Shown here: positions 43,692 to 52,741 of the stretch, one piece after another
How the letters are laid out: every line of letters starts with the position of its first letter
How positions within the stretch are numbered: position 1 is the stretch's first letter
Assembly: GCA_002503845.1 (NCBI GenBank)
Contig: DASO01000001.1
Location: 1-64,000, forward strand
Length of the DNA: 64,000 nt
Direction of reading: 5' to 3'
Source: Euryarchaeota archaeon UBA24
Lineage (GTDB): Archaea > Halobacteriota > Halobacteria > Halobacteriales > Hikarchaeaceae
Position numbers and translations under genes: made by a program
The notes under the pieces: model-generated
The model's database searches: none
Seen by the model: the letters and a program-made list of their open reading frames with translations, nothing else
Told to the model about the DNA's origin: nothing

Positions 43692-44111
43692 ATGGAATCT
43701 TGTATTTTCTGTGCTATCGTTGAAGGCGACATCCCCAGTTATTCTCTCTATGAAGATGAGACAACCCTGGCATTTCTTGATATCAATCCAATATCTACTG
43801 GCCACACTCTTGTAATTCCTAAATATCACTCTTCAAAAATCAATCAACTTCCCATTATGTTTGCAAATTCCTTGATGAACACAATCCACACTTTGACCGG
43901 GCCAATTGAGGAAGCTGTTGGTGCCAATGCTACCACAATAGCTTTTAATAACGGTATTGCAGCGGGCCAAGAAGTTCCACATGTCCATTGTCATATTATC
44001 CCCCGTTTTGAACAAGACGGTGGTAAATCCGTCCATTCCCTAGTTAAGGAGTCATCCTCCACATCCACCGATTTCTCTGATATATTGATGTCCATCAAAA
44101 ATTTGCTCTAG
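43692..44111 (+). CDS. HIT-family nucleotide hydrolase/transferase
   Basis: 139 residues from ATG 43692; the seven upstream codons of the open frame are probably untranslated. CIFCAI gives a zinc pair, and the histidine triad reads HVHCHIIPR near residue 104. Other family marks are AFLDINPISTGHTLVIPKYH and the substrate loop FNNGIAAGQEVPH. Such proteins hydrolyse AMP-linked or dinucleoside polyphosphate compounds. It ends three bases before the convergent mcm stop. Confidence 0.9.
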   Translation: MESCIFCAIVEGDIPSYSLYEDETTLAFLDINPISTGHTLVIPKYHSSKINQLPIMFANSLMNTIHTLTGPIEEAVGANATTIAFNNGIAAGQEVPHVHCHIIPRFEQDGGKSVHSLVKESSSTSTDFSDILMSIKNLL

Positions 44112-44114
44112 TTT

Positions 44115-46226
44115 TTATCGACCTTTTAGCAACTTGTAATGGCCAGCAGACGGTTGATATATCTCTCCATTTTCTGACATTTTCTTAATCATGTGCTCCG
44201 TTTGAGTTTCGTCAATTCCTTTTTCTTTTGCACTTTCAATAATATCTAAAATGGGAGCGCCATCCTTCGGATGTTGCTCTGTCAATTTTTCTATTATTGA
44301 TCTAATGGCCTTCACACGATCAAATTGGTTCCTCGATTTTCCCATCTCAATTACTGTGGCATCAAAAATCCCAGTTTCAGGATCGATACCCACTTTTTCG
44401 AGGCTAGCACGGACGAGGTCAATAACCCTTTTTGCATCTCCTTTCTCAACAACATCCGAAAGACGAACTCTTGCACTCGCTTCCGCCAATCTGACCAATG
44501 CCTCCAATTTACGGGCAGTAACTGGAATTGGGCCTCCTACCTCCCTTACCGAACGAAGTCCCACATAAAAATCCTTGATTTCTTTCTGTGCTTCTTCACT
44601 CATAACGGGGAAACAATTCCTCTTTGCATATGCAATATACTTTCTAAATAAATCAGGTTCTATCTCGGGTTTGACCTCCTCAACCACTTGACCCATTTCG
44701 ACTGAATTTTCTCCCCTATTCATTGCATATTTTTCTCTTGTCCCACGCTCTCCTATGTAATTAGTTTTAATTATATGCTCGGCAATCTTCTTGTCTAATT
44801 CTTCATTTGTCTCATCTAGAATTCTGAATATTAGATCAAACCGGGATATTAACGCAGGCTCGAGATTGATTTGATCCCCAATCGATTCGTAAGAATCATA
44901 CTGTCCGTATTTTGGGTTCGCCGCCCCCAAAAGTGAACATCTACTCTTTAATGTAGCATTAATCCCTGCCTTTGCTATGCTTACAGTTTGCTGTTCAAGC
45001 GCCTCATGCATCGCGGATCGGTCTTCTACTCGCATTTTATCAATCTCATCTACTGCAGCTATTCCTTTATCTGCTAATACCAGCGCTCCGGCTTCAAGCG
45101 ACCATTGTTGTCCTCCTCCAAAATCATCTTTAACCGCCGCTGCGGTTAGACCTGCACTTGAACTTCCCTTTCCAGAGGTGTAGACCGAACGTGGTGCTAT
45201 ATGTCGAATATATTGTAATAATTGCGATTTACCTGTACCTGGATCTCCGACCAATAATATGTGCACGTTCCCTCGAATTCTTGTACTATCTGGAAGATGC
45301 TTCGTCACTCCTGAAAACAACTGCAGCGCAATTGCCAATTTTTCTTCTCCATATCCGTATATCGATGGAGCAACAGACCCTATCATTTGATCATATACAT
45401 CTTCTTTTTTTGAGAGTTCAAGAATGGCTTCTTCGTCTTCTTCTGATATCTCTATATTTTCAAATTCTAAATCCTCTGAGACAATGGAAATACCTTCCAT
45501 GTATACATCAAAAACTCTCAATTTTTCACTGCCTTTTTTCCTCTGTTCAAGTCTCAATGTCCCTGTCGCCACAACCCGATCTCCTGGGCTGACCAAACCA
45601 CTTATATCATCTTCTATGTGAATTTCTATACTCTGTGGTTGTTCTCCCCCTCTCAACCCCTCTGGGGATTCTTGTATGAGCAACGTTTGTGTATCTGAGA
45701 ACGTTGATCTATCAAACTTAATCTCAAATGGGCCCTGGCGTTCACATCCACCGCATACAAATGGTTCTTGGTATCCTCTAACCTGCGGTACATTTGTCAC
45801 AGTTGCACAACGTTGGCATTCAAATGCAGCTACATCCACTTTTGGACGGACATTAGTAGATTTTCGTATTAGTCCTTGAACCGATACGAGAGTATTCACA
45901 TCTTTAGACCTAATCCCTCGTATTTCTGTTAATTCTTGTAAGTTGTAAATTCTAATATGGGCGCTCTCTAGCATGTCATCCGTTCGATACCGCAAATCCC
46001 CCACATTTACCAACGCCTGTTTTGCAGCTTCTGTCACATGATCTGGATGTGCGATGAAGTCATCCGCCATATTCGGATCAAATCTATACAGTTCGCCCCA
46101 ATCTATGTTAAACGATCTTTGTTTTTTTGGATAGTTTTCAAGTAAAACCCCAACCTCTTCTTCACAATACGCATCTATGAACTCTTCAAAACGCTCGACT
46201 AGTTGTTGATTTATCGCTTGAGACAT
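44115..46226 (-). CDS. mcm: Replicative helicase MCM
   Basis: 703 residues, no intein. An N-terminal domain with the zinc finger CQRCATV...FVCGGC and the OB fold is followed by the AAA+ core: Walker A GDPGTGKS, Walker B VDEIDK, arginine finger LISRFD, and SRCSLLGAANPKYGQYD as sensor 1. A winged helix ends the protein. It unwinds DNA ahead of PolD. It begins 121 bases from tRNA-Pro, and the interval contains an ORB-like inverted pair, which may let Orc1 act on its promoter. Confidence 0.97.
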   Translation of the reverse strand: MSQAINQQLVERFEEFIDAYCEEEVGVLLENYPKKQRSFNIDWGELYRFDPNMADDFIAHPDHVTEAAKQALVNVGDLRYRTDDMLESAHIRIYNLQELTEIRGIRSKDVNTLVSVQGLIRKSTNVRPKVDVAAFECQRCATVTNVPQVRGYQEPFVCGGCERQGPFEIKFDRSTFSDTQTLLIQESPEGLRGGEQPQSIEIHIEDDISGLVSPGDRVVATGTLRLEQRKKGSEKLRVFDVYMEGISIVSEDLEFENIEISEEDEEAILELSKKEDVYDQMIGSVAPSIYGYGEEKLAIALQLFSGVTKHLPDSTRIRGNVHILLVGDPGTGKSQLLQYIRHIAPRSVYTSGKGSSSAGLTAAAVKDDFGGGQQWSLEAGALVLADKGIAAVDEIDKMRVEDRSAMHEALEQQTVSIAKAGINATLKSRCSLLGAANPKYGQYDSYESIGDQINLEPALISRFDLIFRILDETNEELDKKIAEHIIKTNYIGERGTREKYAMNRGENSVEMGQVVEEVKPEIEPDLFRKYIAYAKRNCFPVMSEEAQKEIKDFYVGLRSVREVGGPIPVTARKLEALVRLAEASARVRLSDVVEKGDAKRVIDLVRASLEKVGIDPETGIFDATVIEMGKSRNQFDRVKAIRSIIEKLTEQHPKDGAPILDIIESAKEKGIDETQTEHMIKKMSENGEIYQPSAGHYKLLKGR

Positions 46227-46284
46227 ACCCTATACTTAACAATTCTAAACTTATCTGACATAAGTACCCTTGGCAAGCGTGCGG

Positions 46285-46321
46285 ACTGGAAGTGAAGGGG
46301 GTCCTAATTTCCATTGGAATC
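46285..46321. repeat. ORB-like inverted pair upstream of mcm
   Basis: The plus strand reads ACTGGAAGTGAAGGGGGTCC (46285-46304), resembling the ORB core plus G-run with a one-base deletion. TTTCCATTGGAATC (46308-46321) follows and differs at two positions from the left origin ORB (TTTCCGGTGGAATC). The orientation is opposed, as in the origin. Confidence 0.6.
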
Positions 46322-46346
46322 AACGATGAGAGATGAAGAATTCTGA

Positions 46347-46419
46347 TGGGACCACCCGGATTTGAACCGGGGTCGCAGCGTCCCAAACGCTGAAGTATAC
46401 CAGGCTAACCCATGGTCCC
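46347..46419 (-). tRNA. tRNA-Pro (TGG)
   Basis: On the minus strand the acceptor GGGACCA pairs with TGGTCCC, discriminator A. The anticodon stem CAGCG/CGCTG encloses loop TTTGGGA, giving anticodon TGG for proline. The T arm has TTCAAAT. No intron is seen. Confidence 0.96.
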
Positions 46420-46459
46420 GCCTACCCACATTTTCCCGTGAACACCGTAAAGTTTCCGC

Positions 46460-47182
46460 TTATTCTTTTTTAATTTCTACACTAGATCCTCTCCCAATAT
46501 GGATCTCGTTTGCCATATTGACGAAGAGACCATGATCTACCACTCCTGGAATATTTGAAATTTCTTTACTTAATTCTAATGGGGATTTTATATCTCCAAA
46601 ATCACAGTCAAGAAGAATATTTCCATTTTCAGTCGAAACTGGGCCATCCTTCCTAATCGAATATCGCAGCTCGGGCGTTCCACCCATTTTTTTAATCCTA
46701 GATGAGACAACAGTCCTTGAAGAGAATATCACTTCAACTGGAACTGTTTTATTTAAAACCTCTGATACCTTGGTGGAATCTACCGCAACTATGAATTGCT
46801 CCGCAGCAGAAGCCACAATTTTCTCTCTTGTGTGTGCGGCCCCCCCTCCTTTAACCAAATCAAAACCAGAAACTTGATCTGCTCCATCGATAGCGATGTC
46901 AACGCGATCTACTTCTGACAATCTTAGTAGTGGGATTCCAACTGTTTCTGCCAATTGACTAGATTGAAAGGATGTTGATACCCCTTGAATATCTAATCCT
47001 TGTTCTACAGCTTTACCAAGTGTTTGTATGGCATACAGCGCCGTGCTACCTGTTCCAAGACCTACAATATCCCCTTCTGAGACTAGAGAAGCCGCACTCT
47101 CTCCTGCTAATCTTTTTTCTTCTTCCGATCCACTAGTTGCTTTGGTAAAAATATCTCTAGTTGGATCATAGGTATATCTCAT
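46460..47182 (-). CDS. rpiA: Ribose-5-phosphate isomerase A
   Basis: 240 residues. RpiA motifs: GLGTGSTALYAIQTLG, DVAIDGADQV (here VDIAIDGADQVSG), KGGGAAHTREKIVASAA and PVEV. It interconverts ribose 5-phosphate and ribulose 5-phosphate and so supplies the ribose for PRPP synthase. The extended N-terminus (MRYTYDPTRDIFTKAT) is longer than usual by about 15 residues. It directly follows the second Orc1/Cdc6 gene on the same strand, three bases after its stop. Confidence 0.93.
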   Translation of the reverse strand: MRYTYDPTRDIFTKATSGSEEEKRLAGESAASLVSEGDIVGLGTGSTALYAIQTLGKAVEQGLDIQGVSTSFQSSQLAETVGIPLLRLSEVDRVDIAIDGADQVSGFDLVKGGGAAHTREKIVASAAEQFIVAVDSTKVSEVLNKTVPVEVIFSSRTVVSSRIKKMGGTPELRYSIRKDGPVSTENGNILLDCDFGDIKSPLELSKEISNIPGVVDHGLFVNMANEIHIGRGSSVEIKKE

Positions 47183-47185
47183 GTC

Positions 47186-48331
47186 TTATAATTTCACGGA
47201 ATACCTGTCAAGATAAACCTCTACCGCGTCAGGTTTATACAAAAGTTCTATTTCTCTAGACCTTCCCCTCCCTTCTATTGGCTTATACGCAGCTGTTATT
47301 ATTCCAACTTCCTCGAGCTTGTTTACTATCTCTGAGTATCTAGTATAGCCCAATCCCGTCTGTTCATGAAACACATCATAGACGTCACCAGCCCTTTCAC
47401 CCGAGTAATCCACTAAAACATGAAGTAGCCCTCTTTCTGAATCTGTTAGATTCTGAATACTCCTCGATAGATGCACGTATTTTGCAGATTCATACGCTTT
47501 GTCTATATCTTCAATAATAATCTCTCTTGCTGCACGCATCTCCGCATTAAGACCCGCACGCCTTAATAAATCTATTCCCACTCTTAAATCCCCCTTTTCT
47601 GCGGTCAGTGTTGCAGCGTAGTTCAACACATCTTCTGAAACAACGCCTTCATAAAATCCTCTCTTAACTCTGACCCCGAGAATATCTAGGATTTCTGAAA
47701 AACCATACGGGGGGAAATAAACTTCTTCAGGACGAAATACACTTTGAACACGAGAATCGAGTCTAGATATTGCCTCTAAAGCAGGGTCAGAAGATATAAT
47801 TATCACTCCAATACGAGCACCTTGTTGTACCTCATGCGCACGCAACAATGAATATAATGTGTCCGATGCTTCCTTTTCATAAAACAAATAATTTACATCA
47901 TCCAGTGCCACTATCAGCGTCTCATCATCTTCCACTATGCGCTCTGTAACTTGCCTAAATAACTTCTTAAATGAAATCCCACTAGACGGCGGCTCGTACG
48001 AAAAAACTGATTCAAACAATCGTGAAAAAACAGAATAACGCGTAGAATCAACTTGACAATTAATTTGCACCGTTTTTATTTTTGGATAAAGTTCTAATTC
48101 ATCAAATAAAACTTTAACAGCTGTTGTTTTACCTGTGCCAGGTGGACCCTGAGCATATACACTCAACGGCCGCGATTTTCTAATCGCTGGACGCAATGCG
48201 AATGTAAAAGTATTCATCTGGTTTTCTCGATGAACAAACTTTTCTGGCATATGGTCTACTTCAAATATCTGCTCGTCTCTAAAAACCGATTCATCCCAAG
48301 ACAACATATCTCTTGAAGCGCTGTCTTTCAT
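47186..48331 (-). CDS. Second Orc1/Cdc6-family initiator (Orc2-like)
   Basis: 381 residues from ATG at 48331; a TATTTAA box 27 bases upstream suits a leaderless transcript, which is why I prefer this to the ATG at 48370. Walker A is GPPGTGKT, Walker B is LIVALDDVNYL with aspartates for DE, and sensor 2 is KGDLRVGIDLLRRAG. A C-terminal winged helix follows (TGLGYTRYSEIVNKLEEVGIITA). It lacks the coiled insert of the origin Orc1 and belongs to another paralogue group. It may act at other origins or in regulation or repair. No strong ORB flanks it. Confidence 0.9.
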   Translation of the reverse strand: MKDSASRDMLSWDESVFRDEQIFEVDHMPEKFVHRENQMNTFTFALRPAIRKSRPLSVYAQGPPGTGKTTAVKVLFDELELYPKIKTVQINCQVDSTRYSVFSRLFESVFSYEPPSSGISFKKLFRQVTERIVEDDETLIVALDDVNYLFYEKEASDTLYSLLRAHEVQQGARIGVIIISSDPALEAISRLDSRVQSVFRPEEVYFPPYGFSEILDILGVRVKRGFYEGVVSEDVLNYAATLTAEKGDLRVGIDLLRRAGLNAEMRAAREIIIEDIDKAYESAKYVHLSRSIQNLTDSERGLLHVLVDYSGERAGDVYDVFHEQTGLGYTRYSEIVNKLEEVGIITAAYKPIEGRGRSREIELLYKPDAVEVYLDRYSVKL

Positions 48332-48354
48332 CACTTTCACTTCACTCTTGTGGC

Positions 48355-48361
48355 TATTTAA
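48355..48361 (-). promoter_or_regulatory. TATA box of second orc1/cdc6 gene
   Basis: The minus strand reads TTAAATA, centred about 27 bases before the ATG at 48331. Confidence 0.45.
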
Positions 48362-48491
48362 CCTTTGCATCTATTTGCAAACTTTCCCTCCGAATCCACC
48401 ATCATACCATTCCAATTTCACCTCTATTCCGATCCCCCTTGGCAGAAATGCATGGCAATGAATTTTTACATCATCCCTCTGATTTAATACT

Positions 48492-49316
48492 ATGCAGACA
48501 AAGCTGATTGAAAAAAAGATTAATTCAATTCAAGCAGCATTAATTCCCAAAACCCGTGTTTTAGTTTCTTTTTCTGGTGGTGTGGATTCTAGCGTAGTCG
48601 CCGCAATTGCTCACGAGGCACTGGGGAAAAACGCAATAGCATGCACTGCAAAAAGCGAAACTCTACCCGAATCCGAACTTTTAGATTCTATTAGCATTGC
48701 CGAAGAAATAGGAATCCGACATGAGATAGTCAATTTCTCAGAACTTGACAATCCTGATTTTGTCGTAAATGATACCTTCAGATGTTATCATTGTCAACAC
48801 ATGCGATTTGAAAAAATGTATGAATTTGCTAGGAAAATGGACATAACCACAGTGTGCGACGGGACTAATGCTTCAGATCTAAACGCGACACACAGGCCCG
48901 GACTTCGTGCAATAAAAGAACTCCAAGTTTTCTCCCCCCTTCTTGAATTCAATGTGACAAAAGAAGGCGTTCGTGATATAGCTCGTTTTTATAATTTATC
49001 AGTGGCAGAAAAACCAGCAATGGCATGTCTGTCTTCCCGAATTCCAACTGGAATCCCAGTCACATCTGAACGATTAGCACGTATAGAACAAGCAGAATCT
49101 ATTATACTCAATATAGGATTTTCACAAGTCCGCGTCAGAGATCACGACGGAATCGCCCGAATCGAAGTTGGGCAACACGAACTCGACCGTCTAAAAGATC
49201 CAATTTTAACAAAAAAAATTGAAGAGTCTCTACTAACTATAGGATTCAATCAGGTCATCATCGACCCATCTGGATATAGGACTGGGGGGGCAAACTTACT
49301 CTCTACAAAAAAATAA
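48492..49316 (+). CDS. larE: LarE-type sacrificial sulfur transferase
   Basis: 274 residues with the PP-loop SFSGGVDSSVVAA at 27-39. KSETLPESEL and FRCYHCQHMRFEKM follow, and PAMACLSSRIPTGIPVT holds the cysteine matching the sulfur-donating one in Lactobacillus LarE. In the nickel-pincer nucleotide pathway LarE adds sulfur to carboxylated nicotinate nucleotide made by LarB; LarC then inserts nickel. larB, larC and larA are not in this window. The extra CxxC near residue 97 suggests a version with a three-cysteine, possibly iron-sulfur, site. Confidence 0.88.
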   Translation: MQTKLIEKKINSIQAALIPKTRVLVSFSGGVDSSVVAAIAHEALGKNAIACTAKSETLPESELLDSISIAEEIGIRHEIVNFSELDNPDFVVNDTFRCYHCQHMRFEKMYEFARKMDITTVCDGTNASDLNATHRPGLRAIKELQVFSPLLEFNVTKEGVRDIARFYNLSVAEKPAMACLSSRIPTGIPVTSERLARIEQAESIILNIGFSQVRVRDHDGIARIEVGQHELDRLKDPILTKKIEESLLTIGFNQVIIDPSGYRTGGANLLSTKK

Positions 49317-49341
49317 TACCCATCAACGTTCAGTAGAAACC

Positions 49342-49349
49342 TTTTTTTT
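49342..49349 (+). terminator. T8 tract after larE
   Basis: Eight T in a row, 26 bases after the larE stop and 24 before tRNA-Met, suit an intrinsic archaeal terminator. Confidence 0.4.
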
Positions 49350-49373
49350 CCAACCGTATAGTTTCTAAGGTGC

Positions 49374-49448
49374 AGCGCGATAGGATAGCCAGGATATTCC
49401 GCCGGGCTCATAACCCGGAGATCGGTGATTCAAATTCACCTCGCGCTA
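49374..49448 (+). tRNA. Initiator tRNA-Met (CAT)
   Basis: The acceptor AGCGCGA pairs with TCGCGCT, so it has the A1:U72 pair of archaeal initiators, discriminator A. The anticodon stem CCGGG/CCCGG with its three G:C pairs encloses CTCATAA, giving CAT. These two marks distinguish the initiator from elongator Met tRNAs. No intron. Confidence 0.95.
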
Positions 49449-49460
49449 TGCGTATTAGAT

Positions 49461-50399
49461 TTATTCTTTTCCAGCCCACTTTGCTATTAAAAGCGTTCCT
49501 TCAAATAATCCTACCATTGTCAGAGTTACAATCAAAGGGGCCATTCCCGTTGGATCTGGGCTGAAAATAAAAGAAAGTCCCAAGAACCCTCCCCAAAATA
49601 AAATTCTTCTTTTTACTAACCATTTCCTAGTCACAATTCTCATCAACAAAGCAAGCATCACGAAAATGGGTATTTGGAATACAATCGCTAGGTATCCCAT
49701 CAAAACCAATATGAGGTTAAACGTCTGCCCTAACCCAAACCCAATTGTTGCTATACTTTCAGAATAGTATAAAAAATATGTAAAAATAACGGGCAAGATG
49801 ATGAAATATGCAAAACTAACACCAACTAGTGCCAGTACCAAACTCGTTGGTATGGCAGCCAAATAATACCGGCGCTCATGCTCGTAGAGCCCCGGACGCA
49901 TGAAGACATACGTTTGCCATACTCCAATGGGCAATGCAATTATTAGCCCAACTAAGCTGGCCACTTTAAATTCTGTGAATTTAAGTTCCAATATTCCGTA
50001 CAACCTAGGTCTTGTAACATCACTTACTGGAAGTATTGAGTCCCATAGAAAGTTAATCGCCACATCTGCAAAAGGAAATGTAATGACGCTGACCAATCCT
50101 GCAACCCCTACTACTACTGCCAATCTTTTTATTAATTCTCCTATGTGATCTACTATCGGCAACTCCCTGTCATCTTTCGGTCCTTTTTTTCCACCGATGA
50201 AATCTCCCTGTGCACTATCTTTTTCCACTATCTCTTGAACCGTTTCTTTAATTTTTCCGGCAAGGTTTTCACTAATCCCTGAAACTGAAGCAAGATCACT
50301 TTTTTCTGCAACTTGAAGCGCCTCAATAGTACCAAAACCAGCCTCATCAAGTGATTGGGCTTTAATTTCTCCAACACCGGGTATATCTATTAATTTCAT
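49461..50399 (-). CDS. tatC: TatC translocase with N-terminal helix-hairpin-helix domain
   Basis: 312 residues. Residues ~80-310 are a standard six-helix TatC (PIVDHIGELIKRLAVVV; ELKFTEFKVASLVGLIIALPIGVWQTYVFMRPGLYEHERR; SFIFSPDPTG), the signal-peptide receptor for folded Tat substrates. Residues 1-60 are quite different: a double helix-hairpin-helix fold with IDIPGVGEIKAQSLDEAGF and a second turn in SVSGISENLAGKIKETVQ, as in DNA-binding proteins. The linker (61-80) is charged. It stands divergent to the double TatC gene. Confidence 0.9.
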   Translation of the reverse strand: MKLIDIPGVGEIKAQSLDEAGFGTIEALQVAEKSDLASVSGISENLAGKIKETVQEIVEKDSAQGDFIGGKKGPKDDRELPIVDHIGELIKRLAVVVGVAGLVSVITFPFADVAINFLWDSILPVSDVTRPRLYGILELKFTEFKVASLVGLIIALPIGVWQTYVFMRPGLYEHERRYYLAAIPTSLVLALVGVSFAYFIILPVIFTYFLYYSESIATIGFGLGQTFNLILVLMGYLAIVFQIPIFVMLALLMRIVTRKWLVKRRILFWGGFLGLSFIFSPDPTGMAPLIVTLTMVGLFEGTLLIAKWAGKE

Positions 50400-50515
50400 T
50401 TCATTAAAGGAACTTTTCCATCCACACGACCCTTAAGTGAGGTAACTGGTATAGATCTTTTTGTAGAGATGCATACCGATAAGGTTCTCCTCGAGAAAGA
50501 AAATATCACAATAAG

Positions 50516-52693
50516 ATGAGTGTCAGCGACTTCTTAAATCCTGATGCACGCAAAACATTCGATAAAGGCAGAAAAACAGCATCAGACATGCTGACCGCAG
50601 CAAGATCGAAACTACGCCATGTGTTCCTCGTTTTCGTCGTTGTTCTATTGGCCACTATCTATGCCATGCGTTTATGGATCTGGCCTAGTTTAAAACAAGA
50701 TTTACTCTCCCGTGGCGCCGATGTTATTGTACTAACACCTTTTGATGTTATCTTGCTGCAAGCCAAAATTGGTATCCTTGTCGGTATCATATTCTGTATA
50801 CCCTTTTTCTTGTATTACTCCCGGGACGCACTCAAAGAGCGTGGAATCTATCCTAAAACGGACATACCTATTTGGAAATTAATTGGGATGGGGCTACTCT
50901 CTACATTCCTCTTTTTTGGAGGCATTGCATATTCTTATAGAATTTTTTTCCCATTAATGTTTGATTTTTTGGCCTATAATGCAGTCAGTGCAGGCCTCTC
51001 TCCAACATATTCCATTGTGGAATGGACACAATTCATTTTCGTTCTCGGTTTCGCGTTCGGCCTCGCAGCACAGTTACCCTTAGTTATGACAACATTATCC
51101 TATACAGAACTTGTTCCATACGAAACGTTCAGAGATAAGTGGAAATACGCAGTTTTAGGAATGTTTGCATTCGGAGCTATATTTTCTCCACCCGATCCAT
51201 TTACTCAAATTTTATGGGCTGCACCTCTAGTTGTTTTATATGGATTTAGTTTGTACTTATCCAAGATAGCCGTCTCATTTCGTAGGGGAAAAGACAGTAT
51301 TGATATACTCAAAACCGCGCGTAAAAAATCTACAATCATTATAGCCACAATAACCATGACCAGTGCTGCTGGCTATTGGATATCTACTATTGGAGTAACT
51401 CAAATTCTAACTTTGGTGGGCTCACTCCAAAATTATATTACTAGCACACCTCCCAATCTTCTCAATCAATCTTGGCAAATAACTATAGTCCCACCTGTTG
51501 TATTCGCACTATCAATCGGTCTTGTCTCTGGACTCTTAGTACTACTATATCACTCTATACCTGAATTAGAGCCTAGAGTTGTCTTCGGTGACCCTACTGC
51601 AATCGATCTAGAATCTCTCGATGTTGAAGGTCTCCAAATGGCCCCTCCTGAAGCCCTCATCCAATTGACAGAAGAAAAAGGACTTGCCATGGCCTCCCGC
51701 GCAATTGAAGCAGGGGATGCGGAAAGGGCCCAAGCCATCTTACGAGCAGTCGACTCTGCCAATCAAATGCGTGCTGTAGATATGTTATATCATTTTGATG
51801 AAGAAGAATGGAACCGAATGCAAAAAGAAAGATTAGAACAAAAAAGAAAAAGAAAGTTCGAAGGATCTTTCAAACGAGCAACCGCTGGGATTGTAAGTTC
51901 GGTCTCAGAAAAAGAAGTTGGAGAAGAAGACATAGGTGGATATGCCTACGACATCGCATTCTTATTTGATACCTTACGATCTAAAACTTTCAGAATTTTT
52001 GGAGTATTCATAACCGTCTTGGTAAGTGTTTTTACATTCCTCTATACGGGGGGAATCGGACAGTTGAAAAACGATTTTATTCGGCGTCTCCCTGATATAG
52101 TCCGCCCAGAAGAAGTTAGTATAATAACTCTCCACCCCGTAGAAGCACTCATTTTTGAAATTAAAATCGCGACCCTATTGGGTCTTGTCGCAACGTTACC
52201 CTGCATCCTCTATTACCTGTGGCCCGCCCTCAAAAAACGCGGTATAATCAAAGGCGATCGAAACGTAGCATTCAGTTGGGCTGGGGCCATATCTATAGGG
52301 CTTCTTTTTGGCAGCGCGTTGGGGTATCTTTACGTGGCCCCCGCTTTCGTTTCATATTTCGTATATGATGGAATCCGAGCAAACATGCTTGTAACTTATC
52401 GGGTATCTAATTTCTTTTGGCTTATTTTCTTTTGCACCATCGGAATTGGACTTTGGATAGATATTATTGTAACAATGATAATGTTCCATCGAGCAAGAAT
52501 AGTTTCCTACACCACCATGTACAAAAATTGGCGTGCCGTGACGGTTGGAACTCTAGTCCTTTCCGCCGTATTTACTCCTCCTAGTGTCATAACAATGGTT
52601 CTAGTCACATTTCCTATTATGATCGCGTATGGAATTGGGCTATCTGTATTATGGATATATGATAAAATAAAACCATTTGAAGTTCCTACATAA
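50516..52693 (+). CDS. tatC: Double TatC (haloarchaeal TatCt type)
   Basis: 725 residues containing two TatC modules in tandem. The first covers about 25-250 (TAARSKLRHVFLVFVVVLL ... FSPPDPFTQI), the second about 485-725 (TLRSKTFRIFGVFITVLVS ... FTPPSVITMV). Between them are two further membrane helices (about 270-350) and a long charged linker (360-480). This matches TatCt of haloarchaea, a fused pair with 14 helices that is essential where the Tat route carries most secreted proteins. It starts 116 bases from the divergent HhH-TatC gene, so both components share one control region. Confidence 0.95.
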   Translation: MSVSDFLNPDARKTFDKGRKTASDMLTAARSKLRHVFLVFVVVLLATIYAMRLWIWPSLKQDLLSRGADVIVLTPFDVILLQAKIGILVGIIFCIPFFLYYSRDALKERGIYPKTDIPIWKLIGMGLLSTFLFFGGIAYSYRIFFPLMFDFLAYNAVSAGLSPTYSIVEWTQFIFVLGFAFGLAAQLPLVMTTLSYTELVPYETFRDKWKYAVLGMFAFGAIFSPPDPFTQILWAAPLVVLYGFSLYLSKIAVSFRRGKDSIDILKTARKKSTIIIATITMTSAAGYWISTIGVTQILTLVGSLQNYITSTPPNLLNQSWQITIVPPVVFALSIGLVSGLLVLLYHSIPELEPRVVFGDPTAIDLESLDVEGLQMAPPEALIQLTEEKGLAMASRAIEAGDAERAQAILRAVDSANQMRAVDMLYHFDEEEWNRMQKERLEQKRKRKFEGSFKRATAGIVSSVSEKEVGEEDIGGYAYDIAFLFDTLRSKTFRIFGVFITVLVSVFTFLYTGGIGQLKNDFIRRLPDIVRPEEVSIITLHPVEALIFEIKIATLLGLVATLPCILYYLWPALKKRGIIKGDRNVAFSWAGAISIGLLFGSALGYLYVAPAFVSYFVYDGIRANMLVTYRVSNFFWLIFFCTIGIGLWIDIIVTMIMFHRARIVSYTTMYKNWRAVTVGTLVLSAVFTPPSVITMVLVTFPIMIAYGIGLSVLWIYDKIKPFEVPT

Positions 52694-52741
52694 CTGTCCA
52701 ATATCCCTTTATTTTAATACTCAAACCACTCTAAAAATAAT

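Noticed and set aside
32196..46226. Inteins in PolD large subunit or MCM
   Set aside because: Both proteins have normal length and no splice-junction or homing-endonuclease motifs.
48371..48490. ORB near the second orc1/cdc6 gene
   Set aside because: Only scattered CCATTCC and CCCCC bits are seen; no ORB core with a G-run in the right spacing.
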